In this document: in pieces, positions 26,162-38,800 of the stretch
Position numbering within the stretch: the first letter of the stretch is position 1
How the letters are laid out: every line of letters begins with the position of its first letter
Source: Dipetalonema caudispina
Taxonomy: Eukaryota > Nematoda > Chromadorea > Rhabditida > Onchocercidae
DNA length: 64,000 bases
Direction of reading: 5' to 3'
Assembly (NCBI GenBank): GCA_013365325.1
Contig: JABVXV010000046.1
Location: 62,001-126,000 of the forward strand
Translations under genes and position numbers: made by a program
The notes under the pieces: generated by a model
What the model was told of the DNA's origin: nothing
Database searches by the model: none
The model's input: only the letters and a program-made list of their open reading frames with translations

Positions 26162-26924
26162 TCAATATTTAGAAGGAACGATGTTATCACTGTCACGAAT
26201 AATGTGATCCATAAGCACTTCTCCCCAAAGGCAGTCTCTGTCTAATACACGACCATCGTCATCTTCATAATATTCCACATCCAAAATGCGATGACATCGG
26301 GTGCATTTAAAGCAATTAGGATGATATAAGCGACCAGCTATAGTGCCCAATCAAAATTAACAAGGGAAGTAGATGAGTAGATCCCTCCCTGAATTTTTCA
26401 AGGTTAAGAAGAGATCTGCCTAAGATTAACGTTGGAAGCCAAAATTTTTAGGAGTAAGTTATTAATTTTGGTAAGAAGTGATAGGATGTAAGGAGTGAAG
26501 CTCTCAAGTCCCATCGTACGAAGTTTGATTTCGTGAGTACGATGCAACTAGATGTTGATATGGCTACAGATGAGCTATCTGAAGAAACCAAGCCTAGCTA
26601 CTAGATCATCAAGCACAATGCCGACGAGGCTGTTAAACTCTAGAAGTGTGATAGAAGCATGAATGTAAGGAACGAACCGTTTATGACATATTCGTTGACA
26701 ACAGACCTTTTGCATTTATGACATTTGGGGCTGAGTTTGTCGAAGCAACGAGTACAAGCAACTTTATTACCGTCAACGATGAAGCTTTCCTCGACGTAAC
26801 ATATCCGTGTATCACAATAGCTGCAGCATAAGTGGTTCACGTGGTATAATTGTCCACAGGCTAAGATAGCTTCTTCATTCACAAATGGCTTTAAGCATTT
26901 CGTACAGCGACCTCTTCGAAACAT
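26162..26924 (-). CDS. Two-LIM-domain protein, 140 residues
   Basis: Two exons on the minus strand, 26924-26678 and 26337-26162, join in phase (donor at 26677-26676, acceptor CTATAG). The short protein MFRRGRCTKC... carries two LIM zinc-binding domains and little else, so it is likely an adaptor. LIM1 runs CTKC, then H and H in HVNH, CSYC, and CTRC. LIM2 runs CHKC, HPNC, CTRC and a last Cys in DRDCLWGE. The eighth zinc ligand of LIM2, normally Cys, His or Asp two residues after the last Cys, is Gly here. The tail is IIRDSDNIVPSKY. The ATG at 26922-26924 follows an AG (TTTGAG) that may be a spliced-leader site. It is head-to-head with SNX27. I do not recognise the exact orthologue; an extra 5' exon cannot be excluded. 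Confidence 0.75.
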
Positions 26925-27222
26925 CCTCAAATTTCACAATCATTTGAAATGTGGATGAATGATCGATTGAGCCAAAAAAAACCTACATCCGTTCTCTAGG
27001 CCACTACGATACCATACCTCATCTATCCCATCCGTAGCTCTTTCCTGGTCTATTGGTTTGCACATCGACCAATCTCGCGCTGTTCCGCACACTGATAGGT
27101 GGCAGGTCGGTGGGTGCGGAGTTAGAGAAGGGTAGGGATTATTGTTGTATAATATGGGATAAGCAGTGTTTAGATATCAATATAATAAAGAAGTCAGGTG
27201 ATAAGATGGTTGATGTTGCATG
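26925..27222. promoter_or_regulatory. Probable shared promoter of the LIM gene (-) and SNX27 (+)
   Basis: The two start codons are 298 bp apart and point outward. Between them are an inverted CCAAT box (ATTGG, 27052-27056) and a direct one (CCAAT, 27069-27073), 12 bp apart, near the middle and next to the comparatively GC-rich CTCGCGCTGTTCCGCAC. CCAAT pairs of this type are common NF-Y sites in divergent promoters. The regulatory role is inference. Confidence 0.5.
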
Positions 27223-30200
27223 ATGGGTGATGAGAGTGATTCGAGTGAAGACTGTTTTGTGGTATCAACGCGGCACAACTTCAACCCCAAACCGCATCTT
27301 GTTACAGTCGTTAAATCCGATACCGGTAATAATGATTTCTTTGTTAGTTTGCTTTTCAATTTAAGATGTAAATCGTTTTAATCTCGATCCGTTTTGTTTG
27401 CATCATAATTGTTACTGCTCACTTTTTTCTATAAAACAGGCCGAGTAAACAATTTTCCTCCATTTCATCTTTATACAGGTTTTGGTTTCAATGTCAAGGG
27501 ACAAGTGAGTGAAGGCGGTCAGTTACGAAGTATTAACGGTGAATTGTATGCTCCTCTGCAACACGTAAGTGCGGTACTTCGTGGAGGTGCAGCTGCGAAA
27601 GCTGGGTTATTGAAGGGAGATCGCATTTTGCAAGTGTAATTTTATGCTATGTTTTTAATGATTTAGTGCATATTGTACAACATTTCGAAACTAATACCTT
27701 CACTTTTTACGTTATTCAGTACTATTCTTGATATCCTGATGTCCTTCAGTAGTTATTTTATCTTGCAGAAATGGTGTTGACGTAGAAGGAGCAACACACA
27801 AACAGGTTGTTGAGCTCATAAAAGATGGTGGTGATAAATTATCACTGGTTGTGATTTCTGTGGATGCTGTTGATGCAGAACGTTTTGAAAATGGTCTCAC
27901 TGAAGAAAGTTGTGCTTCGTGCAGGCAATCTTTGAAAAGATATCTTTGTAAATGTGAAAATAACTATATTTCTGCTTTTTTGTAAAAAAAATAGATTCAT
28001 TAAGGCATGATTATTCCGAGAAGCGATCGTTGCCCATAACTATTCCTAGTTATCAGACAGTAACAGCAAATGGAGAACGCTTTGTTGCTTACAATGTACA
28101 TATGGCTGGTCGCCATCTTGGATCACGACGTTACAATGAATTTGTTCAGTTGCATAGTTTACTCAAACATGAATTTATTGATTTTGATTTTCCAAAACTG
28201 CCGAGTAAATGGCCATTTTCATTATCGGAACAACAGCTGGATGCTCGCCGGCGAGGACTAGAATCATACTTGGAAAAAATTTGTGCTGTTAGAGTTATAG
28301 CCGATTCGGATATTATGCAAGTAAACATTTTCTTTTTTAAATCTAAGAAATGGCTCAGATGAGCTTTGCGGCACTTTTTGATACTGCCGTGATAAAAAAG
28401 AATTGGAGGAGTACTTAATAAGCACGATCTGGAAGTTAATAGCAGTTTTAACAATTGAATAATGCACGTCAGTCGAACTCAAATGTGCTGTTGTTGAAGT
28501 ATGAATAGCTTACACTGAATTTATCGTTGTTCTAGGAATTTTTGATGGAAGACTCTTTATCAGAGTGTGCAGTTGCTGATGTGCACATTCGTATATTATT
28601 GCCAGATGGAAATTCTCTGTTGTTAAATATTAAGCGTCATTGCACAGCAATAGAATTATATTTGGTAATTTTTCATTCTTCTTTACCTGTTATCCTATTA
28701 TGTTTTTCATTCGCTGTTTGATGAAAAATGGTATAGTCCCGAGTATTTATGTGAAGTCTCGTTTTATTTTTTATCCATCACTTTTTATTACTTTTTTATG
28801 CTAGCGGCGCTTTTCTTAAATTATGCGCTATATATATGTAGTTTCTTTGCATATGCATTAGTGAGTAGGTTTATTAGTTAAAGAGATATAGCTGTGATAA
28901 ATTACTTTGGATTTATACTTTGGATTCGATGAATTTAACTTGGCATATATGTTCACAACAAAATCTTTACATAAATTTTTACATGGAAAAATGTTTATAT
29001 CTCTTCTTATAGGCGACCCAGAAGCGTTTAAATATGTCTCCAGATGCTAGTAGGTATTGCGCGCTGTTTGAAATGACTGAATGTGGATTCGGTATTCTAT
29101 TCTGTTATCTTAGTTTCTTCTTATATGCCTTTCAAGTTAAAAACTAAGGTACATTAAGATACTGAGCTTCTTTAGAAATTGATTTTTTTATTACAGAACG
29201 GAAGTTAGCAGATGACGAGTATCCACATGCTCTTTATATACAAAATTACTCCTCTGCAGCGTCGTCTTGCATTCTGCTTCGGAAATGGATTTTTGATATT
29301 GATAGGGAGGTTGAACTTTGTAAACGGTATTTTTTTCTGTACCTTAATTTAGGGAGGTGATTAACATATGACAAGGGAACGTGAAATGATTATGCTATCC
29401 TACAAATGCATCTGAACAACATCATGAGTCCACTTATAAGGATCTTTGTTGATTTGATTCTTAATTCATATTTGCAGATTTTGACAAAACTTTCCTTATT
29501 TTCTTTTATGGTGTTAAGAAGGCTTATCACATTGCTGCTATTTTAAACTTTCAACATTAGCGTATCTTAAGAAATCATTCTCTTTAACTAACTCATTGAA
29601 TGCAGAATTCGTAGTCTTATTTTCTTCTAGCATTAATCTAATGTATAATTTTTTAGTGATAGGTTATTCAAAGAATTATGTTTCTGGCAAGCAGTTGCGG
29701 ATGTGAATGGTGGCCTTGTATCTGCCAAAGAAAAAATGTTTCAGCTAAAAGCGTTGCAGAGCATCGAAAGGGCTGATAAGGTACTTTATTTATTACACAC
29801 AACTAATTATTGAACCATTTTTATATTTGGTCGCAAATTTTTGCATGAGAAATCGTAGTGTTTCAGAAATGCTTAAATATCCAATTTGGAATTAGTGTCT
29901 GTCTTTATGAAAATCTGACATATGATGTGGAAATGTTTCGAAACAGTGTTTCTCTGTATTTGAAATACTACTGCATGCTGTAACGTTGAAACACTTGGAA
30001 AAAATTTGACCCTTTTATTAATGATAATAAAAAATACGTTTGGAAGTTTCTCTCTCCAAGTGGGTTATGTTTGCAGTATTTGAATATGGTGCGCGCAATG
30101 GATGGTTACAACAGAATTGTTTTTCCTCATTGTGGTTGTGGTAGTCGTAAAGATGGTGATATTATATTAGCAGTTGAGTTTTCTCAACTGACCATACGAG

Positions 30201-30972
30201 CATGTGATTACGAGGGTAATTTGCAGGTTTGGTTTCGTATTTAATTGTTTTGTGATAAGATTATTTTGAAGAAACATATTAAATTTCGTCAAATTTTGCT
30301 CTAGGAATCATTTTGCAGTTCAGAAGGACAACGGAGAATTTATTCTGGAATATGTAATTTCAAATAGTAATTTCTGAACAGTGTAAATAACACACATTCA
30401 GGAAGAAGAACTTATATTCGACTGGGCTGACATTTTGGAATACAAAGTTGTTGATAATGGTGCTACATTTTTATTTGAATATGCTCGTTCACAAAAGAAG
30501 CCTAAATCAGTCAAATTAAACACTCAGTTGGTGAGTATTTAGTTTTCCAACTGAAGTCGAACTTTTCACATCTTCTAAACTGAACTATTGTACTTTCCGG
30601 TTTAGATGATATCAAATGCATAAGGAAGTAAGCTAATTTTTTCTCATATTTCTATGAAAGAATGTACAACAATGCTTGACCTTTACTATAATTTACAAAA
30701 ATGCTTCAACGTAATCAAATGGTTTACAAATTTTCCCAAAAATTAACGGATGTGTTTCCTAATAGTAAAGAAGTACCAAATGATTGAGTTGGGTATGCAG
30801 ATGTTTCGAAACATTTCCAGTCTGTTTGTTGTTATATCGTATTATAATATACTCAAGTTTACCTGTTGGTAAAGGTTTGTTGCAGGCGGTGTATATGAAC
30901 TTTTGCTTTTCACGAATATTCGAGGAACGTGAAAGACGCGCCGGAATGAATTTTTTAAATGAGGACCAATAA
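27223..30972 (+). CDS. snx-27: Sorting nexin 27 (PDZ-PX-FERM)
   Basis: Eleven exons (27223-27325, 27479-27635, 27769-27947, 27995-28320, 28536-28664, 29013-29091, 29197-29326, 29657-29780, 30077-30226, 30402-30530, 30886-30972) join in phase to 530 residues, against about 541 in human. SNX27 links PDZ-ligand receptors on early endosomes to retromer and the WASH complex for return to the plasma membrane. PDZ (about 29-120): [40 protein letters not shown] (about 155-265): [18 protein letters not shown] with the RRY lipid-binding motif, [23 protein letters not shown]-like: [41 protein letters not shown]. The last exon ends FLNEDQ. One junction, after exon 3 (donor CTTT|GTAAAT), lies in a poorly conserved linker and is the least certain. 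The start [10 protein letters not shown] follows nonconserved sequence. Very secure as a family. Confidence 0.96.
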
Positions 30973-30973
30973 A
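30968..30973 (+). terminator. AATAAA overlapping the SNX27 stop codon
   Basis: The last codons CAA TAA A contain AATAAA, so a poly(A) signal overlaps the stop. It may be chance, since CAA TAA is common in AT-rich genes. Confidence 0.25.
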
Positions 30974-32802
30974 TCCTTTGGTGCTAGAGATTTTCAAAAT
31001 TAGATTGTCTTGCCAAACTTTTGATTTTGAAATGCAATAATTGATAGAATCATGACCTTATTCAGAACCGTCATTTGTCATGTTTATTAATTTATTTTTT
31101 TGAGTTTGCATAAGTTAGAAACACGTAATTGAAATGGCAGTTTGTAATTATGAATATAAAAGTGCGATAGAAAGACCAGATAGGAGAATTTAAGAAACTT
31201 GACAGTATCAAAGGAAATTTTGTTAGAAAAGTTGTGGAATGCAATGATTATGCTATTATGGTCTAGTTCTTGGAATTACGTCAACTTGAGCCAGATTTCA
31301 TGCATAAAAGTGGTGCATTTAGATTGTTTTTTGCGTAAACTGAAAGGTTGGAAGACTCAAAATAATCACTAACTGGTTAGGATAAAAAATTTTTATAACC
31401 ATAAGCGAGAGTAAGTTATTGTTACAATTCCATTGTTAAAGTGTGGTACCTTTCATAGTTTTATTAATACATGAAAGTTTTATGAGGAGAAATTATTTAA
31501 GTCGGGTAAAGTTCAAGTATTTTCACTTGTTCCATTGTTTCATCCTCTCTTTACGCCTCCATTTCTGAAATATTTAACAGAAGTAATGAGATATAGCATC
31601 ACGTTGTTCTTCTTTTTTCATCTTAACGTTCTTCTGAAAATAATTGTTATCATCACTCACAGCTAAATATCATATTGTACCAATGCATTTTTGAAACATT
31701 TTATTCTAGCGAGTATTTTTCGTTGTAGGTTTAAGGATGTTATGCTAAATTTTTCTGTATTCATTTAATGTTATGCTGATAATTTTACTTGTTTCTGGAT
31801 ATTATTTACCATGAACCATCTGTAAAACTCTCCATCATGCATAATTCAAAATTTTTTTGATAATTCTCGAGCGTTAGAATCGTTTTCGAAAGCTATGCAG
31901 TTTTTGTTCAATTTATAACATATTTTAGGTACCTGTTTCTCTTCATTTATTGTTTCATTACGCAGTAAAGTTATCTTATTGTCCCAACTTACCGGGTTTT
32001 TGTTATTTTCGGCTGTAAGATTACTGATTATTTTGCTAGTGATAATAGATCACGGTATCTACCATTACAATTTAGTTTCTTTTTGATTTTTTCATGCTCA
32101 GATGTTGAACATTTTCTCATACTCTTATATTTACATCATTGATTCCAGCGTCTGTTTTTCTGTGCTTTCATAATGTTCCCAAAGTTTCTTTTCGATATAT
32201 TCTTATGTGTTATTTACGTACACTTTTCGTTTTATTTTAATGCTGTCACTATCTTTATAAATTGGTCAAGCATTGTTTTGCGGTTCTTAAAAAGGTTTCC
32301 TCATGATGCCTTTTACTTCTACTTTTTTAGTTTAAATTAACTTTGTGTAGGAGCAGATAGAAAATTCTGACGGAAAATCTTTATTCTGCTTCTAGGTTTG
32401 ATTTTAAGAATTCAAAAGAATCAGGCCAAAGAACATGATATCCTTACATTATATTACTTACTTCAATGGAGCATATTCAACTAATTTATTTGTATATCCA
32501 TTTGTACAATAAGAAGTTTTTACGGACTGACGGACTGGACATATTTCAAGAAAAAAGTGAGGTTTGATTTTTCTTTTCCCATTTTTTATCTCTTCTGATA
32601 TTTTCTGTAGGCGACAAATATGGGCTGAGAAACTAGTCTTTTGATTTTATTGCTATGTAGGATTTGAATTTAGCCTCATCTTATATTAAGAAAAGTATCC
32701 TAATGAAGAAGTTGTAGTTCTGTTTACTCATTAGTAGTGTTTATAAAGCTTTGCAGATTGAAGTTATGGAATTTCAAGAGCAGCAAAGATATATATAACT
32801 GA
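30973..32802. other. Spacer between SNX27 and the ANKRD11/12-like gene
   Basis: AT-rich, no supported gene. The final TTGCAG at about 32751-32756, some 46 bp before the next start codon, is a likely spliced-leader or cis acceptor for the downstream gene. Confidence 0.5.
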
Positions 32803-35800
32803 ATGTCGTCTGACGGGTTGGGTACAATACAGCAGATGCAGCAGTTTCCACCTTGTGATTTGGAACTATCCGATGACGGTTCTTCATCTGTAATCAGTGA
32901 GCCTGAAAAACGGCAAGGTATTAATTTCATTTTTTTAATATCGAATTGATAAAATCTGAATGTTTAATAAGGATTTTCACCCATGAAACAAATCTTCAAT
33001 TAGAGCAGTCTTTTATTCTAGATTACTCACCGGTACTTCCTTGTTAATCATCAAAACATGTTTTCTCTCCATTTAAATGAAATGCCAAATACTGGAATTT
33101 ATATGTTGGTTACGGTATGTTCAGAGATAATGAATAAGTCATGCGGACATCATACCATCTTTTTCATTTCATCTTCCGTCAGGAAGCAAGTGGACCAAAC
33201 TGGCTTTGATTCAGCTTGGGTTATATTGTTATGACTATATTGTTAAACTATAATTGTAGATAGGAAAAATTCGGTTTATTCTGTTATTAATATTTAGCAA
33301 TGCGCTTCAAATGTACTTGGACTCTGAATTATCCGTTTCTTTCAAATTAAATGTGTTTGACCTCTTTTATAAACATGTTTAGTCTCATGTTCTGGACGAC
33401 GTCGAACATTAGGAGCTAAACAGCGGCAGAGCTTATCGACATCATCAACACAAATTCCTCTATCTGCTGGCAATAATGGGTCACAACGTGCGCACAGCTC
33501 ACCGTTACCAGCTTATCCAGTGAGCATACGTCAACAACTGGCTATCATAAAACAGGTTTGATTGTGCATTATCTCTTTTACTTTTTTTATGAAAAACTGA
33601 CAATGTCTTTTCTAGCATCTTTTTAATTAAGTTCAGGCAAATCTTTCATTTATTTGCTGATTACTTTTTATTGAAGAAAAAAGTGGAAAACTTTTTGAAG
33701 TGAAATCTAATTTTTACAACAAAGAAGTATTTCTTATGAAAGTTTATCTGAATTATCAACACCTAATTAAAAAAAAACAGCGTAGGACATGCCGAAATGA
33801 AATTAGTTACAAAATTGCAACTTTAAAATGTGGAAAGATTTCTGCATCTGTCATAATAAATGAATTTCTGGATATTAATTTCTGACAAGTTGTGAGTTAT
33901 AAAATATTCTTTGTAATGACTGTATCTGGAATGGATTCCGTTGGCATATTACTTCAGTAAGTAAGCATGAAGTACTGTTAAAAGTTGATATTGCTGAGTT
34001 TTGCTTTATAATAATGTTTATGAACTGCACATTCTAAACGAATGTTTTCATTCCCTTCTGATTTTTAGATATTGAGTTAACTGTGTTTATTTAAGGTGTG
34101 ATTTGAATTACGATGCTTTATTTGATGATTTGATATTTTTCATTAACTTTGTGCTACTGAACTAATTACTCATTAATGTAGGGAAATTATATTACTCATT
34201 TTACTAAAGTCCAATGTAATCAATCTCACAGAGTCTTCCATCGGGTTCCCTCAATGCCATTTTCGATTCAAACTTTGTTAGGAAAGTATCATATTGTATA
34301 AATACGATAGAAAATGCGACTAGTGCCTTCATCTGTATTTCGATTAGTGTGATTAGCTGTTGCTGCGATACCAACTGTTGCCAAACTCATTCTCTGCCCT
34401 TCATTCTCTGCATCCTCTTCCGCTATTTCACTGCCGTTGACATCACTACACTCTTTCTGTTTTCGATTTTTTCCCAGCCGATCAAATTCTTTGACTTTCT
34501 GCAAACCTTATTAGAACTCCGTTTTTATCATGACGCATTATAATGAATTTGTTAAAGCTTGCGATGTATTTAACATCAACAAAGTCTTTCATTAGAAAAC
34601 ATATTGGGGAAATGAGAGAGAGAGAAAATAAAAGAGATTATGAGGAAGTTATGAGGAGTATCGCAAATAATGTGCACTCTTTAACAATCTTACGTAAAAG
34701 TCAGTTTTTTTCTGAATGACTGTTGATTAAAATCTAATAGGTGTAAAGACAGGAGACATTTTTTTTCTCAAGTTCAATAATCGATAAGTTTCTCCTTATC
34801 ATTTTCTCTTTCGGGAAATTACTTCTTGTTGACATTTTTCTTATTCCTTTCAGTTTGCAATTTTTTTCACTATTCTCATTTCAACCTCTTAATTTCCAGT
34901 AAGAAATTTTTATTATATTTCTTATGTTTTATTGTACGCTTCAAAAAAATGGAGAGATCCTTACCTTGCTGTACTTTGTTCTTTATTTTGTAATCACAAC
35001 TGTTAAATAAATAGTACGTCGGTAGGCTGAATCTCCCAACTTTTTGGGACAATTTTTCTCTTATTTAATGCTTAACTTATCTTTTATCTATTCCTTTGAA
35101 GGAACAAATTATAAATTTGAAAGTATTAACCCCCTATGAATAATCTCGATTTCAATAGAAACTTGCTGCATTATAAAAATGAAAAAAAATTTTGAAATAT
35201 TAGTAGAAAAAAGTGGAAGCGTAGAACTGTTGCTTCTTTGCATAAAATGTTTTTGCGAATAGATGCAGTTCTAATGCTATTTTTTGCTGCTTTTTGAGAT
35301 GGAACAGCCAATGCAAGTAGCAGCAGATTCGTCTTCAACCAGCTCGCAATTATCTCAAACGAGCAGTGCGTCACCTGGCTTGTCAAGAAAACGTATTTCG
35401 AAGGTATTTTGTTTTATATAATATATACTTAATGTTGTCGATTGAACCGGTTACGGTAATCAATCATGCTTATTGCAGTATTTTGAAGGTTCATAAAAAA
35501 AATGAGCGCGGGGAGACACCACTGCATGTAGCAGCACGTAAAGGCGAACACCGATTATGCAGGAAGTTAATCGAGGAAGGTGCACTTATCAATGCTCGGG
35601 ATTACGCTGGTTGGACTCCCTTACATGAAGCATGTTATCATGGACATTTCAAAGTTGCTAAACTTCTTCTTAGGTATGCTAGTTTTTCGTTGTAGAAGTT
35701 TTATGTAACCCATCAGAATATAAACTGAGTGAGTTTAGTAGTTTCCAGCTACGATGCAGATGTTAATGCACTATCGGACTGTGATGATACTCCCCTACAT

Positions 35801-38800
35801 GATGCCGTTACGAGTGGAAATGAAAAGGTAAATTTTAATCTTTATAGTTTTTATTGGATTTTTTATTTGAACTTTGTTTATATTTTTCCGCTTGAACATC
35901 ATGTTTGCAGTTAGTTTGGCTGTTGTTACATGCGGGTGCAATTCGTGATCGTGTTGATAATGATGGAAAAAAGCCGATTGATATCTGTCATTCAGAGTAT
36001 AGTGGAATAAGAAATCTTCTTTCCACTGCTATCGTCCCGGAACTATGTCCGATCGACGAATCACCTTCTTTGAGTCCGTCTAGTCCAAGTCACTTAGTAA
36101 GAAATTTCCCTACAGTAATTACTCTCTCAATTTTAAGTGATTAGACTGCAGTCTGATACTAGTTGGTTTCTCCCTTAGCATATGAAATGCATGGGAGATG
36201 TGTCAATTGAAGAACTTGATGCAAAGATAAAGGAAAGTGGCTGATTTGTTTTGTTTTAAGTGGGATGGATGACAGAATATGAGAAACGTATGTTACAAGA
36301 TGAGAAAAAAGAACTGAAAGAGAAAGTACTTGATAGGGGAGTAAGCTTCGAAACTGTGTCATTGAATAGTTTGAGAGGTATATCGTTCTTCATGTATTAA
36401 ATAAGCGTGTCAATTGATCTGATTTGCACACTTATAAAAGTTTCAGCAAGGTCCTTCCCAAATGCTCACGGTTAATGTAATACAGCTCACTCCAGAAAAG
36501 CAATGCTTAACATCACCAAATAGTGATGATTCTTTAGTCAGTGCAGAAACTTTTTCGAGAGAAAGGAACACAGGAACTAGTGAAGAGCTGCGAATACAAG
36601 GTTAATTGGTAGATCTATCTTGTAGAGAAACGCATTAAGCAGCTTACTGAAGCATCGGTATACTTAGTTTTGTTTGTAGAAGGATTGATAGGACTGATTA
36701 AAAGAAGTGTTGAAGTAAGTTAAGATCTGTGCAGTCAAATCGAACTGTTTAACTGGATTCGTATTAATCCACACTACTTCAGTAGTACTTGCTATTATTT
36801 AGGCACTGGTTAACTGTTGTCCATGAATATTTTTTTCTAGTTAGCAAATTAATATATGTATTTTTCCATGTTTTCGGATATTGCTACTTATTACAAGAAG
36901 ATAGATCACAGAATGACTGCATCTTTCTGTTCTCATATATGAATAGATCCTTCATTGTTTGCCTTGTGTTTTTTAGGGTCATGCAGTCAACCGATGAGTG
37001 GAGGAGAGGATACCGATAGGAACACAAAGGTTTTATATTTTCATCATTCTTCTAAAACATTTTCCGTGCTTATTTTTTTTTTTTATTTTGATATCGTCAG
37101 TTTAAACAAAAATAGAAACAAAGACTAGTTATTTTATTAAGCTTAAAGTTTCCAGAAATCAAATAGGTGTAGATTAAGTTATTATTCAGTGGTTAGTTTT
37201 CAGGCTTCTGATTTGGACGATGTGGTATCGAGGGATGAAGAAGTAAAAGCTGGAATTCGTCATGATTTTGATGATATGTTAGTAGCTCATATTGTTTTTA
37301 TATTGTTTAACCAACTTTATATTTATTGGAGCTCTGGAATTGAAATGTTACTTGAGTATCTTGCGAAAGTAAATCGTCATTTACATTGAAAGAAGTATTG
37401 TTTGCAGCGATTCCTCATTTTCCATGCATCGTTCATTGTGGCCTGAAGAAAGAAATGAAACAATGAAAAGCGTTGAATTACATGCTTGTTCTTCACCGTA
37501 CGAATTTGAGCACGAGTTAACATCATCGCATGTCTCATTTGAGAATGCTTGCTTTGGAGTAAGCGAATCAAAAGAAGCAGAAATACGCCATCTTGGACGT
37601 CCACGTGGTACACACATGGAACGTTTCTCTCCTCAGTATACGTCCCAGAAATCAGCTTATAATGAAAAGCGTAAGCAAAGGTGCGTCATTGATTTTATCT
37701 CAAGACATGTTTTACAAACTGTAATAGAACTTTTCGCTATCTATTTTTAACAAAAATATGATTAGCAGTTGCGCTAATTAATTCAACCAGTCTCTATTAT
37801 TTTCTAGCATTCATTCGACATCTCATGAATAACCTTAGTGTTTCCATCTTAGAATTCGACTTAAGATTGCTGATTTTTTTGTTGCCAACATCAAAATTTT
37901 CATCTCTTGGTTCATCATGTTTTTCGATTGTTGCAGAGGACGAAGACGAGGACGAGGTATCTCTACCGCAGCAGGCTCTGGATCTGTAACAGTTCAAACA
38001 TCTCAATCCGATGACGTGTATGAATTTCGCAGCAGCCCCGAATCTGATGTAGGTGTAAATGTGAGCTTTTTATTATCTTGACTGTTTAGTGCTTTTTCCA
38101 TATTTCTGATATAATCGAAAGAACTATTTCATATGTAAACTATTTGAAGATAACAATAAGTCTTAATTAAAAGGATGTACAGAGGGAAAGATGATTAGAT
38201 AATGTTAGGATAGCTAAATGCAATAGACACTGGAAGTATGGGTAATGCAGGACTCTCAAGGAATTTAATAGTTACGGGTAAAAGTAACGTACGGACAACA
38301 TTATGTGTTGAGGATGATAGTGGAAAGTGGAAGGAGGGAAGAGAACGGGTAGTTAAGCAGATTAACATGCCATATTGTCCCGTTGGATGACCTCAATGTC
38401 TCTCGCAGCGTTTGTTACAACTACCAACCTTTTGATATTTCATTTTAACGACTCATCATCGTACACTACTATCGCAAACCAGCTGCCTGATTGATTTCAT
38501 GCGCACTGCGGTTTGCTTTTTTATTGAATATTATTGCGCTTGTTTGTGAATTACTTCGCCAAGAAATATTCGTTGGCGGGAATCCACAATGTACACTTCT
38601 CAACATTGATTTCAATCTCGTAAAAACTGCTCAATGGATATGATTTACTGCAACCTTGGTTTTCCAGTAAATAGCTGTACTTTCGCAGTAATCACACCAT
38701 TAGAACTGGGAATTGTAATTGATAAGCGGTAAATGGTGGTGGAACGTATCTCCCAAAAAATTTTTGCAAACCTGAATAGTGTTATATTGATTTCTGATTA

